The notes below the pieces were generated by a model, which was not told where the DNA came from, did no database searches, and saw only the letters and a program-made list of their open reading frames with translations. 64,000 nucleotides of DNA from NCBI RefSeq assembly GCF_000004195.4, contig NC_030678.2, positions 37,553,701 to 37,617,700 on the forward strand, given 5' to 3'. Positions within the stretch are counted from its first letter, which is position 1. Each line of letters starts with the position of its first letter. Positions 50,114 to 60,295 of this stretch are shown in pieces. A program made the position numbers and the translations under genes. This DNA is from Xenopus tropicalis (taxonomy: Eukaryota; Chordata; Amphibia; Anura; Pipidae).

Positions 50114-51205
50114 AAAATATTGACTGATTGAAGTATACTGTTTTTCAAATACTCTTGCTCTAAATGATACATTAATATATGCATACACTGCCTAGATATG
50201 TGAAACTTAAGGATTTTGTTTTGCCTACCACTTATATTTTTTATTTACGCTATATTTAGGCATAAAATCAAGCAGTGTAGTATACAAATGAAGGATCGCT
50301 TTAGCCATCTGACAAAATGATTTGGAAGTCAGTTATAACAACATTATTTAGGTGCCTCAAATAATATATGCAGTTTTAATGAAAGTACAAATGCATAAAA
50401 ACATTAAAATCAATAAAGCATCTAAACCTGATGCAGTGTCCAGGTATACAAGATCAGTAATATAATAGACACATCTTAGATGCAAAGTGCATGTATGTGA
50501 CTTCCCATATAGCCAAATGAGAAATATTATTTGCAGCAAATTGCATGCACTTGGCTTTTCACATGTGTCTGATTTCCAGATAGCCACATGGGAAATGGTA
50601 TTTGTAGCAAATAGTATCCAATAGGGTTGTCTCATATGCACATGCAAATGTATAAAAAGGATTCTTACCTTCAACTCTCCTGCGGTGCACTATATTTCCT
50701 GGATGTTTGGCTTAACAGCACCTTATAGCATGAACATGAAAGAATAGGAATGACACTCCCATATATCCTTTAGGCTCCTTGCCATTTATTTCAAGCCACA
50801 GTTTTACTTGTACAATGTATTCAATGTTTTTTTGAGTGTTTAACCTCCTCTGAAATGTTGATTTCAATTTACAAGTGAAAATATAGCTTTAAATAAAGGG
50901 CAAGGAGCTTAAAATATATATGCGAGTGTCATTCTTATTCTTTCATGTTCATATCCACATACAGACATACACTGTTATGCACTCCTGAGTTTTTCATTTA
51001 GAAGATAGATGTTTTTTTTTAAATTTAAGTCAATTTAAGCTAAGTCAATCTTTTGGTCCTGTTTGCTGAGCTAACTGTGGTATTTTTTCCCTTTAATTTG
51101 GCACAACAGTTATTATAAAAAAAAAACTTAATATAAACTTAATTAAACTTTATTTTTAATATATACATAAGAACCCTTATTGGGTCATTTGCCCCTTATA
51201 ATATA

Positions 51206-51497
51206 CAGGTATGGGACCTGTTATCCAGAATGCTCAGGACCTGGGGCTTTCCGTTTAAGGAGTCTTTCGGTAATTTCAATTAATTTAAACAATAAACCCA
51301 ATAGAATTGTTCTGCATCCAATCAGGATTAATTATATCTCAGTTGGGATCAAGTACAAGATACTGTTTTATTTATTATCACAGAAGAAATGTTTTTTTTG
51401 TTTTGATTCTTTTTTTAATTATTTGATTAAAATGGAGTCTATGGGACATGGCCTTCCTATAATTCAGAGCTTCCTGGATAATGGGGTTTCGGGATAT
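51206..51497 (+). mobile_element. TA-flanked mariner-type MITE, copy g, right end truncated
   Basis: It starts CAGGTATGGGACC after TA and keeps the AATGGAGTCTATGGGA block. It breaks off near GGGTTTCGGGATATAC and lacks the terminal CCCATACCTG. It lies in the nlgn4x intron. Confidence 0.75.
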
Positions 51498-51651
51498 ACA
51501 TAATACAAAAAGAAAAAATAACTCAAAATGCCTGTGTGGTAGTAATGCATAGTTAGTTGTTTTACAAAGAACAGCATTTATAAGGTCAAAGTGTATTTAT
51601 TGGTTAAAAACCTCAACGTTGTTCAAAAGACCTTCAGAGTGCTGTACTTTG

Positions 51652-51653
<2 letters not shown>

Positions 51654-51694
<41 letters not shown>
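51654..51694. repeat. TA microsatellite
   Basis: About 20 uninterrupted AT/TA units in the nlgn4x intron, with no adjacent MITE. Confidence 0.95.
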
Positions 51695-51697
<3 letters not shown>

Positions 51698-52948
51698 AGT
51701 CTAAAGTAATTTACCATCTTTTCCTTTTAAAAATAAGTGAATAATTGTAGACTTGAAATGCCTTGCTGTGAAAGTAATTCTCCTTTTTAAATGTGTGAAT
51801 CATGCAGAAAAGTTTTTTATTGTCCTTTATAAATAAAGGATTATGATAATAATAGTATACTGTGAACTTAAATCCAATTCATGTTATTGAAAGCAAAGTG
51901 GCAGTTTTTCTTTTCAGAGAATGCAAGATGAAAACAATGAAATCAGTATGGGGTAAGCTAGCAGCATCCAACCAGTGTCCATACAATCTGATTATTATCT
52001 TTACATGACAGTTCTCTGACGGAAGAATTCCTGTTGTTATGGAGACAGGCCATGAAATTTGCTTTTCAAGTCAAAGGGCCAAATGTGAATTAATGAGTTA
52101 AATTCAAGTTTAAGGTTTATGTTTGTTTTTACAAAACAAATCTAAAAATACTTGCTTACTCTTTAAACTAACTGAAATGGGTGCTACATATTTTGTGTTG
52201 TACATTGAAGGACAATTCAGGGAAAGTAATTTAATTGAATGTCTGCAACTTAAAATGAACATTGCAGTTTGCTCCTTAAGTCTTTATAAATAACAATGGA
52301 GGAAATAGTTGTCATCTTTTATTTCTATCATATGTACTGACTATACAAACATATGATTTGAAAGGATAACTGAAGGTAATATTGTAAAATGTAGTTGGGC
52401 TTATTTACAAAAAAAGAAGAAAAGTGTAAATTTCAAAGTATCCAAAAAGTTTTGTTTTTTTTTAATTTTTTTTGCTTTGTGAGTTGATTCTTGAGGTGCA
52501 ACTCTTTTCACCCTTATAATAGAGCATGGAGAGTTGTTTGGCAGTACAGCCTGGATTGGTCTGCACCTCACAGGGAAGCTGGGGTAGGTGCAAAGCATAT
52601 GGTTGTCTCTAACTGTGCCATTCATGCCTGGAAGTGATGAGTAACACAACGCACTAGAGAGTATATCTGTTTCTAAAGGTATTACATTTTGCCTAAAAGT
52701 CATTCTTGATATTGTATAAAAGACAGAAAAGCAGTCTTAGAAGAATGATTTACTTGTGATAGCATCATAAGTAAACTGCCCTGTGAGCCATTAGCTTTAA
52801 TACAATTCTGCTTGGAAAAAAACATGGTTGAGTTATCAATGAGAGTGAAATAGATAAGGAAACTTACAGTGTAGCTTAGGAAAGTAAGGGCTAAACTACA
52901 TAGGAGATATTGATCAGATTTTGTGGTTAGATTTGGACCCATAAAATA

Positions 52949-53370
52949 AGGTTACCATCAGTCCCCATTTCAGGGATACTGTCCTCGTTTCAAGTTCCCT
53001 GCCCCCGTGGAACATTGACAAGGGCAAACAACCCTGCATTGAAAGCTGTCCCCCTGCTACACGCATGGCAACAGAGCCTCCCCCTGCCAATTGTTGCTAT
53101 TCCAGGACAGCAGAAGGAAAGAGTCACCTGACCCCCATTCCTCCTCCCACATGCTCCAAACTTCCTGTGCCAGCTTTTCTGCTGCTAAAGGAAGAAATAT
53201 ACATAGAATTATTTTTGAGCTTTTCTAGGGAAATATATTAATATAAAAAAAATGTGGCTGTGATGATCAGTAGGTTTTTGGCAATAGGGGAATTACCAAA
53301 AAGTGGACATGGCAAATAATGTTTTGCCATATCCAGTCCCTAGATTTCACTTTGGAAAACTGGTAACCTT
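52949..53370. mobile_element. TIR element with AGGTTACCA termini
   Basis: AAGGTTACCATCAGTCCCC on the left and AAACTGGTAACCTT on the right frame a 422-bp, relatively GC-rich segment with no coding sequence. A related, inverted and incomplete copy is at 58258-58507. Confidence 0.6.
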
Positions 53371-53738
53371 ACTATAAAACAGAAGATATTATGGGATCCT
53401 ACAAAATCTGATCCCCAATGCTGTAACGTAAATCATCTACAACTGACAGTCAATGTGTTTCAATGAGAAGAAGAAATTTTTTAGACACCATCATACTTAA
53501 GGGCTCATTTACTTGGTTTTTCACTGACTGTAGAGAAATTGCACATACCTCAAATCAGTCCTATTATTCTTTAACCTGTGTGACTTCATCCATTTTATAG
53601 GTTGTGTTCTGTCCAACACCATCTTACACTATCTTCCTTGTAGTTTAGCCTTAAATATAGCCACAAGTTTATACAATTTAAACCTCTATTGTGAAAGAAA
53701 ATAGTGAATCATTATTAGAGCTTGGATAAAAATTGGTA

Positions 53739-54051
53739 CAGGTATAGGACCTCTGGACCAAGGGTATTCCGGATAAGGGGTCTTTCCGTAATTTGTATCT
53801 TCATACCTTAAGTCTACTAAAAAATCAATAAAACATTAATTAAACCCAACGGGACTGTTTTGCATCCAATAAGGATTATTTATATTTTAGTTGGGATCAA
53901 GTACAAAGTACTGTTTTATTAATACAGAGAAAAAGGAAATCAGTTTTAAAATTCTGAATTATTTGCTTAAAATGGAGTCTATGGGAGACGAGCTTTCCGT
54001 AATTCGGAGCTTTCTGGATAACGGGTTTCCGGATATGGGATCCCATACCTG
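53739..54051 (+). mobile_element. TA-flanked mariner-type MITE, copy h
   Basis: 313 bp with intact outer ends CAGGTATAGGACC and CCCATACCTG and flanking TA. A short deletion in the left arm removes the usual CATTATCCAGAATGCTC block. It lies in the nlgn4x intron. Confidence 0.85.
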
Positions 54052-54395
54052 TATTAAAATAATGCAATGACAGCACATTGTCAAAACAAGTTTTCCTTCT
54101 ACCCTGGCACACATATATAGAGGAAATAGGCAATTATGCTTCATAATTGAAGTAGTATATAAATAATAAACAAACTATAAATAGCTGATGCTCTATTCAT
54201 ATGACCTTCATCCCTAAATTACAATTAGCTTAAGACCCATTCTTTGATAGCAGTCTCAAAATTACTAGTAATATGAATGTTAAAGGGATATGACTAAAAT
54301 GATAGCCATGTCCTAATCAAGTGAAAATCAGAAAAATAGTAAATTAGCAAAGGGTTCAACTTTAAATTGACAATTCTAAGACAATTTGCAATTTT

Positions 54396-54847
54396 TGCTA
54401 TTTAGCTTTTTGTTCAACAGCTCTCCAGGTTTGTATTTCGATGGCTAGGTCTATTTACTCTAGCAACCAGGCAGTTGTTTGAACAAGAGGTGGGAATATG
54501 AATAGGAAAGAATGCCGATCAGCAGAACAATGGGAAGGTAGCAGCTCCTTGATAGCTGTATTACTATAAATGGTAGATAGCAGAATAGTATGCAATAGTA
54601 AAAAATCCAAGTCCGGCTCCAGTTACATTGAGCAGAAGAAACTATAGTTTGTTTGAAAAGCTGCCTGAAAGCAGTTCTAAAGTGTAGTGCTGGCTCCCTC
54701 CGAGAGAATCAGACACAATGCACTGAGATGGCCACCAATATTACAAATAAATATTAAACAAAAAATTTTTTTACAAAAATAAATTTGTTGGTTCAAGAAT
54801 AATATTTTAAATGGTAGAGTGAATTATTTGCTCCCTAGCTTGGATTT
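54396..54847 (+). repeat. Dispersed repeat, copy 3
   Basis: It shares CAGAACAATGGGAAGG, AAAATCCAAGTCCGGCT, CCAGTTACATTG, AATGCACTGAGATGGC and GTAGAGTGAATTATTTGCT with copies 1 and 2. The left part (GTTCAACAGCTCTCCAGG, AGCAACCAGGCAGTTGTTTG) is shared with 7165-7330. The mariner-type remnant starts near its right boundary. Confidence 0.7.
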
Positions 54848-54943
54848 GTGTAACTTAATTAGGATCAAGTACAAGGTGCTGTTTTATTATTAGAGGAAAA
54901 GGGGAATGATATTTAAAAATCATTTGATTAAAATGGAGTCTAT

Positions 54944-56319
54944 GGGGCAGATTTATCAAATACGATTTTTAGTATCGCGCTTTTTAAAATACGAAAAATT
55001 CATATTTTTAAAAATACGAAAAAATCAGATCTGATCATATAATGGCCGAAAAGTAAAATTTTTTCATATCTGAACAATTGTAAAATGCAGGAAAACCTTT
55101 CTGACTTTGATCCTTCTGTGCATGATTTTGGAAGCCTCCCATAGGACTCAATGGCACTCTGCAGCTCCAACCCGGCCCAAGGAAAGTCTCCCATAGGGCT
55201 CAATGGCACTCTGCAGCTCCAACCTGGCCCAAGGTAAGTCTCCCATAGGGCTCAATGGCACTCTGCAGCTCCAACCCGGCCCAAGGAAAGTCTCCCATAG
55301 GACTCAATGGCACTCTGCAGCTCCAACCCGGCCCAAGGAAAGTCTCCCATAGGACTCAATGGCACTCTGCAGCTCCAACCCGGCCCAAGGAAAGTCTCCC
55401 ATAGGGCTCAATGGCACTCTGCAGCTCCAACCCGGCCCAAGGAAAGTCTCCCATAGGACTCAATGGCACTCTGCAGCTCCAACCCGGCCCAAGGAAAGTC
55501 TCCCATAGGACTCAATGGCACTCTGCAGCTCCAACCCGGCCCAAGGAAAGTCTCCCATAGGACTCAATGGCACTCTGCAGCTCCAACCCGGCCCAAGGAA
55601 AGTCTCCCATAGGACTCAATGGCACTCTGCAGCTCCAACCCGGCCCAAGGAAAGTCTCCCATAGGACTCAATGGCACTCTGCAGCTCCAACCCGGCCCAA
55701 GGAAAGTCTCCCATAGGACTCAATGGCACTCTGCAGCTCCAACCCGGCCCAAGGAAAGTCTCCCATAGGACTCAATGGCACTCTGCAGCTCCAACCCGGC
55801 CCAAGGAAGTCTCCCATAGGACTCAATGGCACTCTGCAGCTCCAACCCGGCCCAAGGAAAGTCTCCCATAGGACTCAATGGCACTCTGCAGCTCCAACCC
55901 GGCCCAAGGAAAGTCTCCCATAGGACTCAATGGCACTCTGCAGCTCCAACCCGGCCCAAGGAAAGTCTCCCATAGGACTCAATGGCACTCTGCAGCTCCA
56001 ACCCGGCCCAAGGAAAGTCTCCCATAGGACTCAATGGCACTCTGCAGCTCCAACCCGGCCCAAGGAAAGTCTCCCATAGGACTCAATGGCACTCTGCAGC
56101 TCCAACCTGGCCCAAGGAAAGTCACAATACCGAAGCTTGAATGTATCCGAAACTTTCGTACTTGGTGCGACAATATGATTTTGTCACACAAATTGTAACG
56201 CTTTTTGTCGCAAAGTACAAAAAAGTTGCACAAATGTACGAAAAAGTCGCAGAAAATACGCAAAAGTTGTAACCAAATTTTTTGTATTCGGAGCTGTCAT
56301 ACTTTGATGAATGTGCCCC
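54944..56319 (-). mobile_element. GGGGC...GCCCC TIR element carrying a 52-bp minisatellite (about 19 units)
   Basis: 1376 bp, starting GGGGCAGATTTATCAAATAC and ending GATGAATGTGCCCC, with TAT on both sides. It is inserted in a mariner-type MITE remnant. Arm sequences match the 37.5-kb and 59.4-kb elements. Confidence 0.85.
55135..56123 (-). repeat. 52-bp minisatellite, about 19 units
   Basis: Same unit as 37725-38245 on the opposite strand. Most units carry CATAGGACTCAATGG, while the first few alternate with CATAGGGCTCAATGG. One unit near 55803 is one base shorter. Homogeneity of the central units suggests recent expansion. Confidence 0.95.
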
Positions 56320-56345
56320 TATATAATTCAGAGCTTTATAAATAC

Positions 56346-57842
56346 ATACTTTCAAGATAATGGATTCTACATTTGTACAAACAAGTTAACCATAGTCCCA
56401 AATAATAGTTACAATGCAGAAAAATACAAAGTTGTTTTGGACTAAAAATAACTATAAATGAAAGAAAAAAAAATGTTACTCATTTTTAACCTGTTATTTC
56501 ATGAGAAAAAACATGTTGAAATAAAAATTGCTTTTATAACCCAGAGTAAAATAAAGTAAGGCATTTTAGTGCAATTTAAATAAATGCTTAAAAAAGGCAG
56601 ACCACATAAACCCCCATAACCAGCAAAATGACTTATTGAAAGGCTTTTATATTCCAGCTGGTTGCTAAGCAATTCCATAGATGAAATGCTGCACACATTA
56701 AAAGAGTGCCTTTGGAAAGTTACATTCCTGAGTACGGAGTACCCTGTAGAGGAAAGGATTATAATATTTATAGGAAAATGGCTTTGTAGGGTAGTGCATT
56801 TTCCCATTGTAAATAGATGTATGTAATTTAACTGCAATGGTAAAATAGTTTCTTTTCCTATTGACTGATCTACATTTAGCAGTACCAGTGCTATGAACTA
56901 ACACAATAACAGTTAGCAAAATTGAAAAACAGTAGGTATGATTTCTGCTCAGATTTTGCATTGCTTATTATTAGCCAAAAAAAAAATACAATATCTGCAT
57001 TATGGGTTTTCTGAAAACTAATATAGGTACATATTTATTAAAGCATGATACATTATTACAGTATTGAGGAGATAAATATAAGCAAATTTGGCATTTGAGA
57101 AAAAAAACATTGTTACTTGCAATGAGAGTTTTATTAAGTACTCAGCATGTTAACTTATGTACAGCTAAATGCTACAGTCAGTTCTTCAGATTTCCTAGTT
57201 ATTTGAAAGGCAAACAGTTTGACTTTTTTTTTTTTAAATACTGTGTGTAGTTTTCATATAACTGTTTATTATTTCTTTATTTCCCTTGTGAAATAAACAG
57301 AAATAATATATGATATAGCATATCAATTCTCATAATACATAATTATTAAACATGAAAGGAACTTATTAGGAATGAATGTTTTTTTTGTGATTTGGATTTT
57401 CTTTTTATAGGACTGCCTAAAGCCAAAATACAGCATAACATTTATTAATCCTGTTTTACAACTAAATTATTCAAAAGTAGATAAATGCCAGTGGGCAGTG
57501 GTGTAGAGAGCTTGAATCCTGTGCCTTAAAGACATTTAAAGCATTGCTGCAGTAAAGCAAGAAATCCTCCATCTTGCTTTAAATGTTGTGACATTATTAA
57601 ATGTTGTGGCTCTAGTGTGGCATTATTTCTTTGAAGTCTATGGCTAATGTGTAATTTACCTTGTCATAGAAAGTGTTGGGAAGCAGTTGGTTACTTTTCT
57701 TTTAATGTTGTTGAAGGAATGTTATAACCTGTACCAATACTGTAATTAATGTATGAAGAATAGAGTAAATTCTAAGCAGGGTGAGTTGCTGAGGGACGTA
57801 AGTTAAGGGAGGCAGCAACAGCCCAGCTATACTTCTTATTAA
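56346..57842 (+). other. nlgn4x intron, nothing recognised
   Basis: AT-rich with several homopolymer runs. A minus-strand frame of 112 codons at 56499-56837 has no recognisable domain. Confidence 0.6.
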
Positions 57843-58177
57843 TAGTGATGAGCAAATCTGTCCCATTTCAGCGAAAAATTTGTGAAACACCAGAAAAATT
57901 CACGAAATGGTAAAAAATTCTCGAAACACAGGTGTCGTGCTACTTTTTTTTTGTAAGGCTTTTACTTTTAACTTTTTTTATGGGTCTGCGCCTCTTTTGA
58001 CTTGGCCGTGCCAATTTTTATGCGAACACTCCGATTTTGATGCGACCACGTCCATTTTGACACGACAGTGACTTTTTTTTTGATCCACAACAAATTTTTT
58101 CACAGCGAATTTTCACAAAACAGTTGTGGAAATTTGCTGTGAATCCATGTTTGGCAAAAATATTCACCCATCACTTA
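57843..58177 (-). mobile_element. hAT-type MITE, long variant
   Basis: About 335 bp, starting TAGTGATGAGCAAATCTGTCC and ending ATTCACCCATCACTTA. It carries an additional central block with repeated GTGCGAC-like/TTTTGATGCGA units (about 57950-58080). No matching target duplication was found. Confidence 0.7.
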
Positions 58178-58257
58178 TGCAGCATTAAAGCACTGTGTCC
58201 TGGTAACAAATTTTCCCATAGTTATACTATATAAGAAAAGCTCCAAAATAGTGTTAT

Positions 58258-58507
58258 ACAGCAACAGCATAGCTGGCGCAGGAAGTTTGGAGGATGTGGG
58301 AGGAGGAAAAGGTGTCAAATGACAGAAGATCACTCCTTCCTTTCTTCTATACTGAAATAGCAACAACTGGCTTGGGGGAAGCGTATTGCCATAGGGACAG
58401 CTGGGAACAACTTTCAGAAGTGGGGAAGCATGCCAAGGTTAATTTTCCACAGGGACAGGGATAAAATAGGGTCAGTCCCCCTGAAACAGGGATTGATGGT
58501 AACATTA
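58258..58507. mobile_element. Partial copy of the AGGTTACCA element, inverted
   Basis: AGGAAGTTTGGAGGATGTGG, ACAGGGACAGGGATAA and GAAACAGGGATTGATGGTAAC are the reverse complements of blocks in 52949-53180. The other end is missing. Confidence 0.55.
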
Positions 58508-59008
58508 TATTAATATAAAGTCAGTACCTTCAACCCTTCTGGTAAGGTTTTTTCACTATAGTACAGTCTACTCTTCTGGTAAGGCTTTTTCATTATATTT
58601 CAGAACATTGTTTGGAGGATTTCCTCCATTCTCCAAGTTTACTGAATGATAAGACCTGGCTCACAGTCAGTATTCTAGTCTATCCAACAGGTGCTTAGTC
58701 AGTTAAGGTCAGGGTTCTGTGTAAACCAGTCAACTTCTCCTACCACCATCTTTGGAATCCAGTTCTGTACAGATATTATGCCTAGAGTTATCTGCTGAAA
58801 TATAAAAGGGCCTTTCTCAAACTGTAGCCACAATGTAGGAAGAAAAAAATGATGAATATTAATATCAACTGTGTCAGCAGTGTTGAGTGTGGCTTAAATG
58901 CCTAATTTCAATCATTTGAAAAGATGGCCACAAACTTTTGCCCTATACTGGAAGTTTGAAAATTACCAGTATAATTTCAAATAAAAATTAGGTAAAGGTA
59001 TGCTTGAG

Positions 59009-59275
59009 TAGTGATGGGCAAAATAATTGGCCAGGCATGGATTCGCTGCAAAGTTAAACGTTTCACCATTGGCAGATTATTTAGCAAAATGGGTGACATT
59101 TGTTGCATAAAAATGTTCATTGTGACAAAAAAGTCGCCTGCATCAAAAAAATGTATGAATTTTTTTTTTTACGCGCATTTTTCCCTTTTCACGGATTTTT
59201 TGTAGTTTCCTGAATCTTTTGAAAAATTTGCAAATTTTTTAGCGAAGGAAAACAGGATAGATTCGCTCATCACTA
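59009..59275 (+). mobile_element. hAT-type MITE
   Basis: 267 bp, starting TAGTGATGGGCAAAAT and ending ATTCGCTCATCACTA, with the family block GGCCAGGCATGGATTCGC. Flanking 8-mers do not match, so the duplication has decayed or one flank was lost. Confidence 0.75.
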
Positions 59276-59422
59276 ATTATATGTCATAAAAATAAAATAT
59301 CTCTTAACTCATTACTTTTTGATGAGGCATATTTGATACCATGTTGTAATCTCCTTATAAATTACAGCAGAAAAAATATAAGGGTTCTACAGGCAGATGG
59401 ATTTTGCAAAAGGATAGATATA

Positions 59423-60295
59423 GGGGCAGATTCATCAAAGTATGAGTTTGAATCCTGAAATGGGTAAAATTCGTATTAAATACGATCATTTTTGATGATC
59501 GGAAATGTCATGAAAATGCTTACGAAAAAGTCGGAATAGTCACGTATTGGTGATCCGAAAGTCCCAAAATTTTCGTATCCGCACGATCTTAAACGGTGGG
59601 AAAATCTTTCTCACTTTGATCCTTCTGTGCATGTTTTTGGAAGCCTCCCCTAGGACTCAATGGCACTCTGCAGCTCCAACCCGGCCCAAGGAAAGTCTCC
59701 CATAGGGCTCAATGGCACCCTGCAGCTCCAACCCGGCCCAAGGAAAGTCTCCCATAGGGCTCAATGGCACCCTGCAGCTCCAACCTGGCCCAAGGAAAGT
59801 CTCCCATAGGGCTCAATGGCACTCTGCAGCTCCAACCTGGCCCAAGGAAAGTCTCCCATAGGGCTCAATGGCACTCTGCAGCTCCAACCTGGCCCAAGGA
59901 AAGTCTCCCATAGGGCTCAATGGCACTCTGCAGCTTCAACCCGGCCCAAGGAAAGTCTCCCATAGGGCTCAATGGCACTCTGCAGCTCCAACCCGGCCCA
60001 AGGAAAGTCTCCCATAGGGCTCAATGGCACTCTGCAGCTCCAACCTGGCCCAAGGAAAGTCTCCCATAGGGCTCAATGGCACTCTGCAGCTCCAACCTGG
60101 CCCAAGGAAAGTCACGATAATGAAGCTTTAATCATTCCGAAACTTTCATACTCAGCATGACAAATACGATTTTGACACGCAAAATTCTCACGCAATTGTC
60201 ACGCAGAATTGTCATGCAAATTGTCACAAGGTACGAAAAAGTTGCACAAATTAACGAAAAAGTAAAAAAAAATACACACAGTATGAATGTGCCCC
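59423..60295 (-). mobile_element. GGGGC...GCCCC TIR element carrying a 52-bp minisatellite (about 9 units)
   Basis: 873 bp, starting GGGGCAGATTCATCAAAGTA and ending CAGTATGAATGTGCCCC, with ATA on both sides. The arms resemble the element at 54944-56319, including CTTCTGTGCATG...TTTTGGAAGCCTCCC before the array. Confidence 0.85.
59643..60113 (-). repeat. 52-bp minisatellite, about 9 units
   Basis: Same unit and phase as at 55135. Here nearly all units read CATAGGGCTCAATGG, and two have CACCCTGCAG instead of CACTCTGCAG. The array therefore diverged from that at 55135. Confidence 0.95.

Larger units (their letters stand above)
50114..52948 (+). other. nlgn4x intron, no exon recognised
   Basis: Read in all frames, nothing resembles the next neuroligin blocks (IHDQNSKK, VMVYIHGG). 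A mariner-type copy and a TA microsatellite lie within. Confidence 0.65.
54848..56345 (+). mobile_element. Mariner-type MITE remnant, copy i, split by a minisatellite-bearing element
   Basis: The fragment 54848-54943 matches the right half of the MITE (GGATCAAGTACAAGGTGCTG through AATGGAGTCTAT). The next matching piece, ATAATTCAGAGCTTT, resumes at about 56322 after the inserted element 54944-56319. Both outer ends of the MITE are missing. Confidence 0.65.

Noticed and set aside
55135..56123. CRISPR-like array
   Set aside because: Units are contiguous 52-bp repeats with no unique spacers, in a vertebrate genome, inside a transposon.
56499..56837. 112-codon minus-strand open frame
   Set aside because: No domain, no homologue recognised, antisense within an intron; length is within chance for AT-rich DNA.
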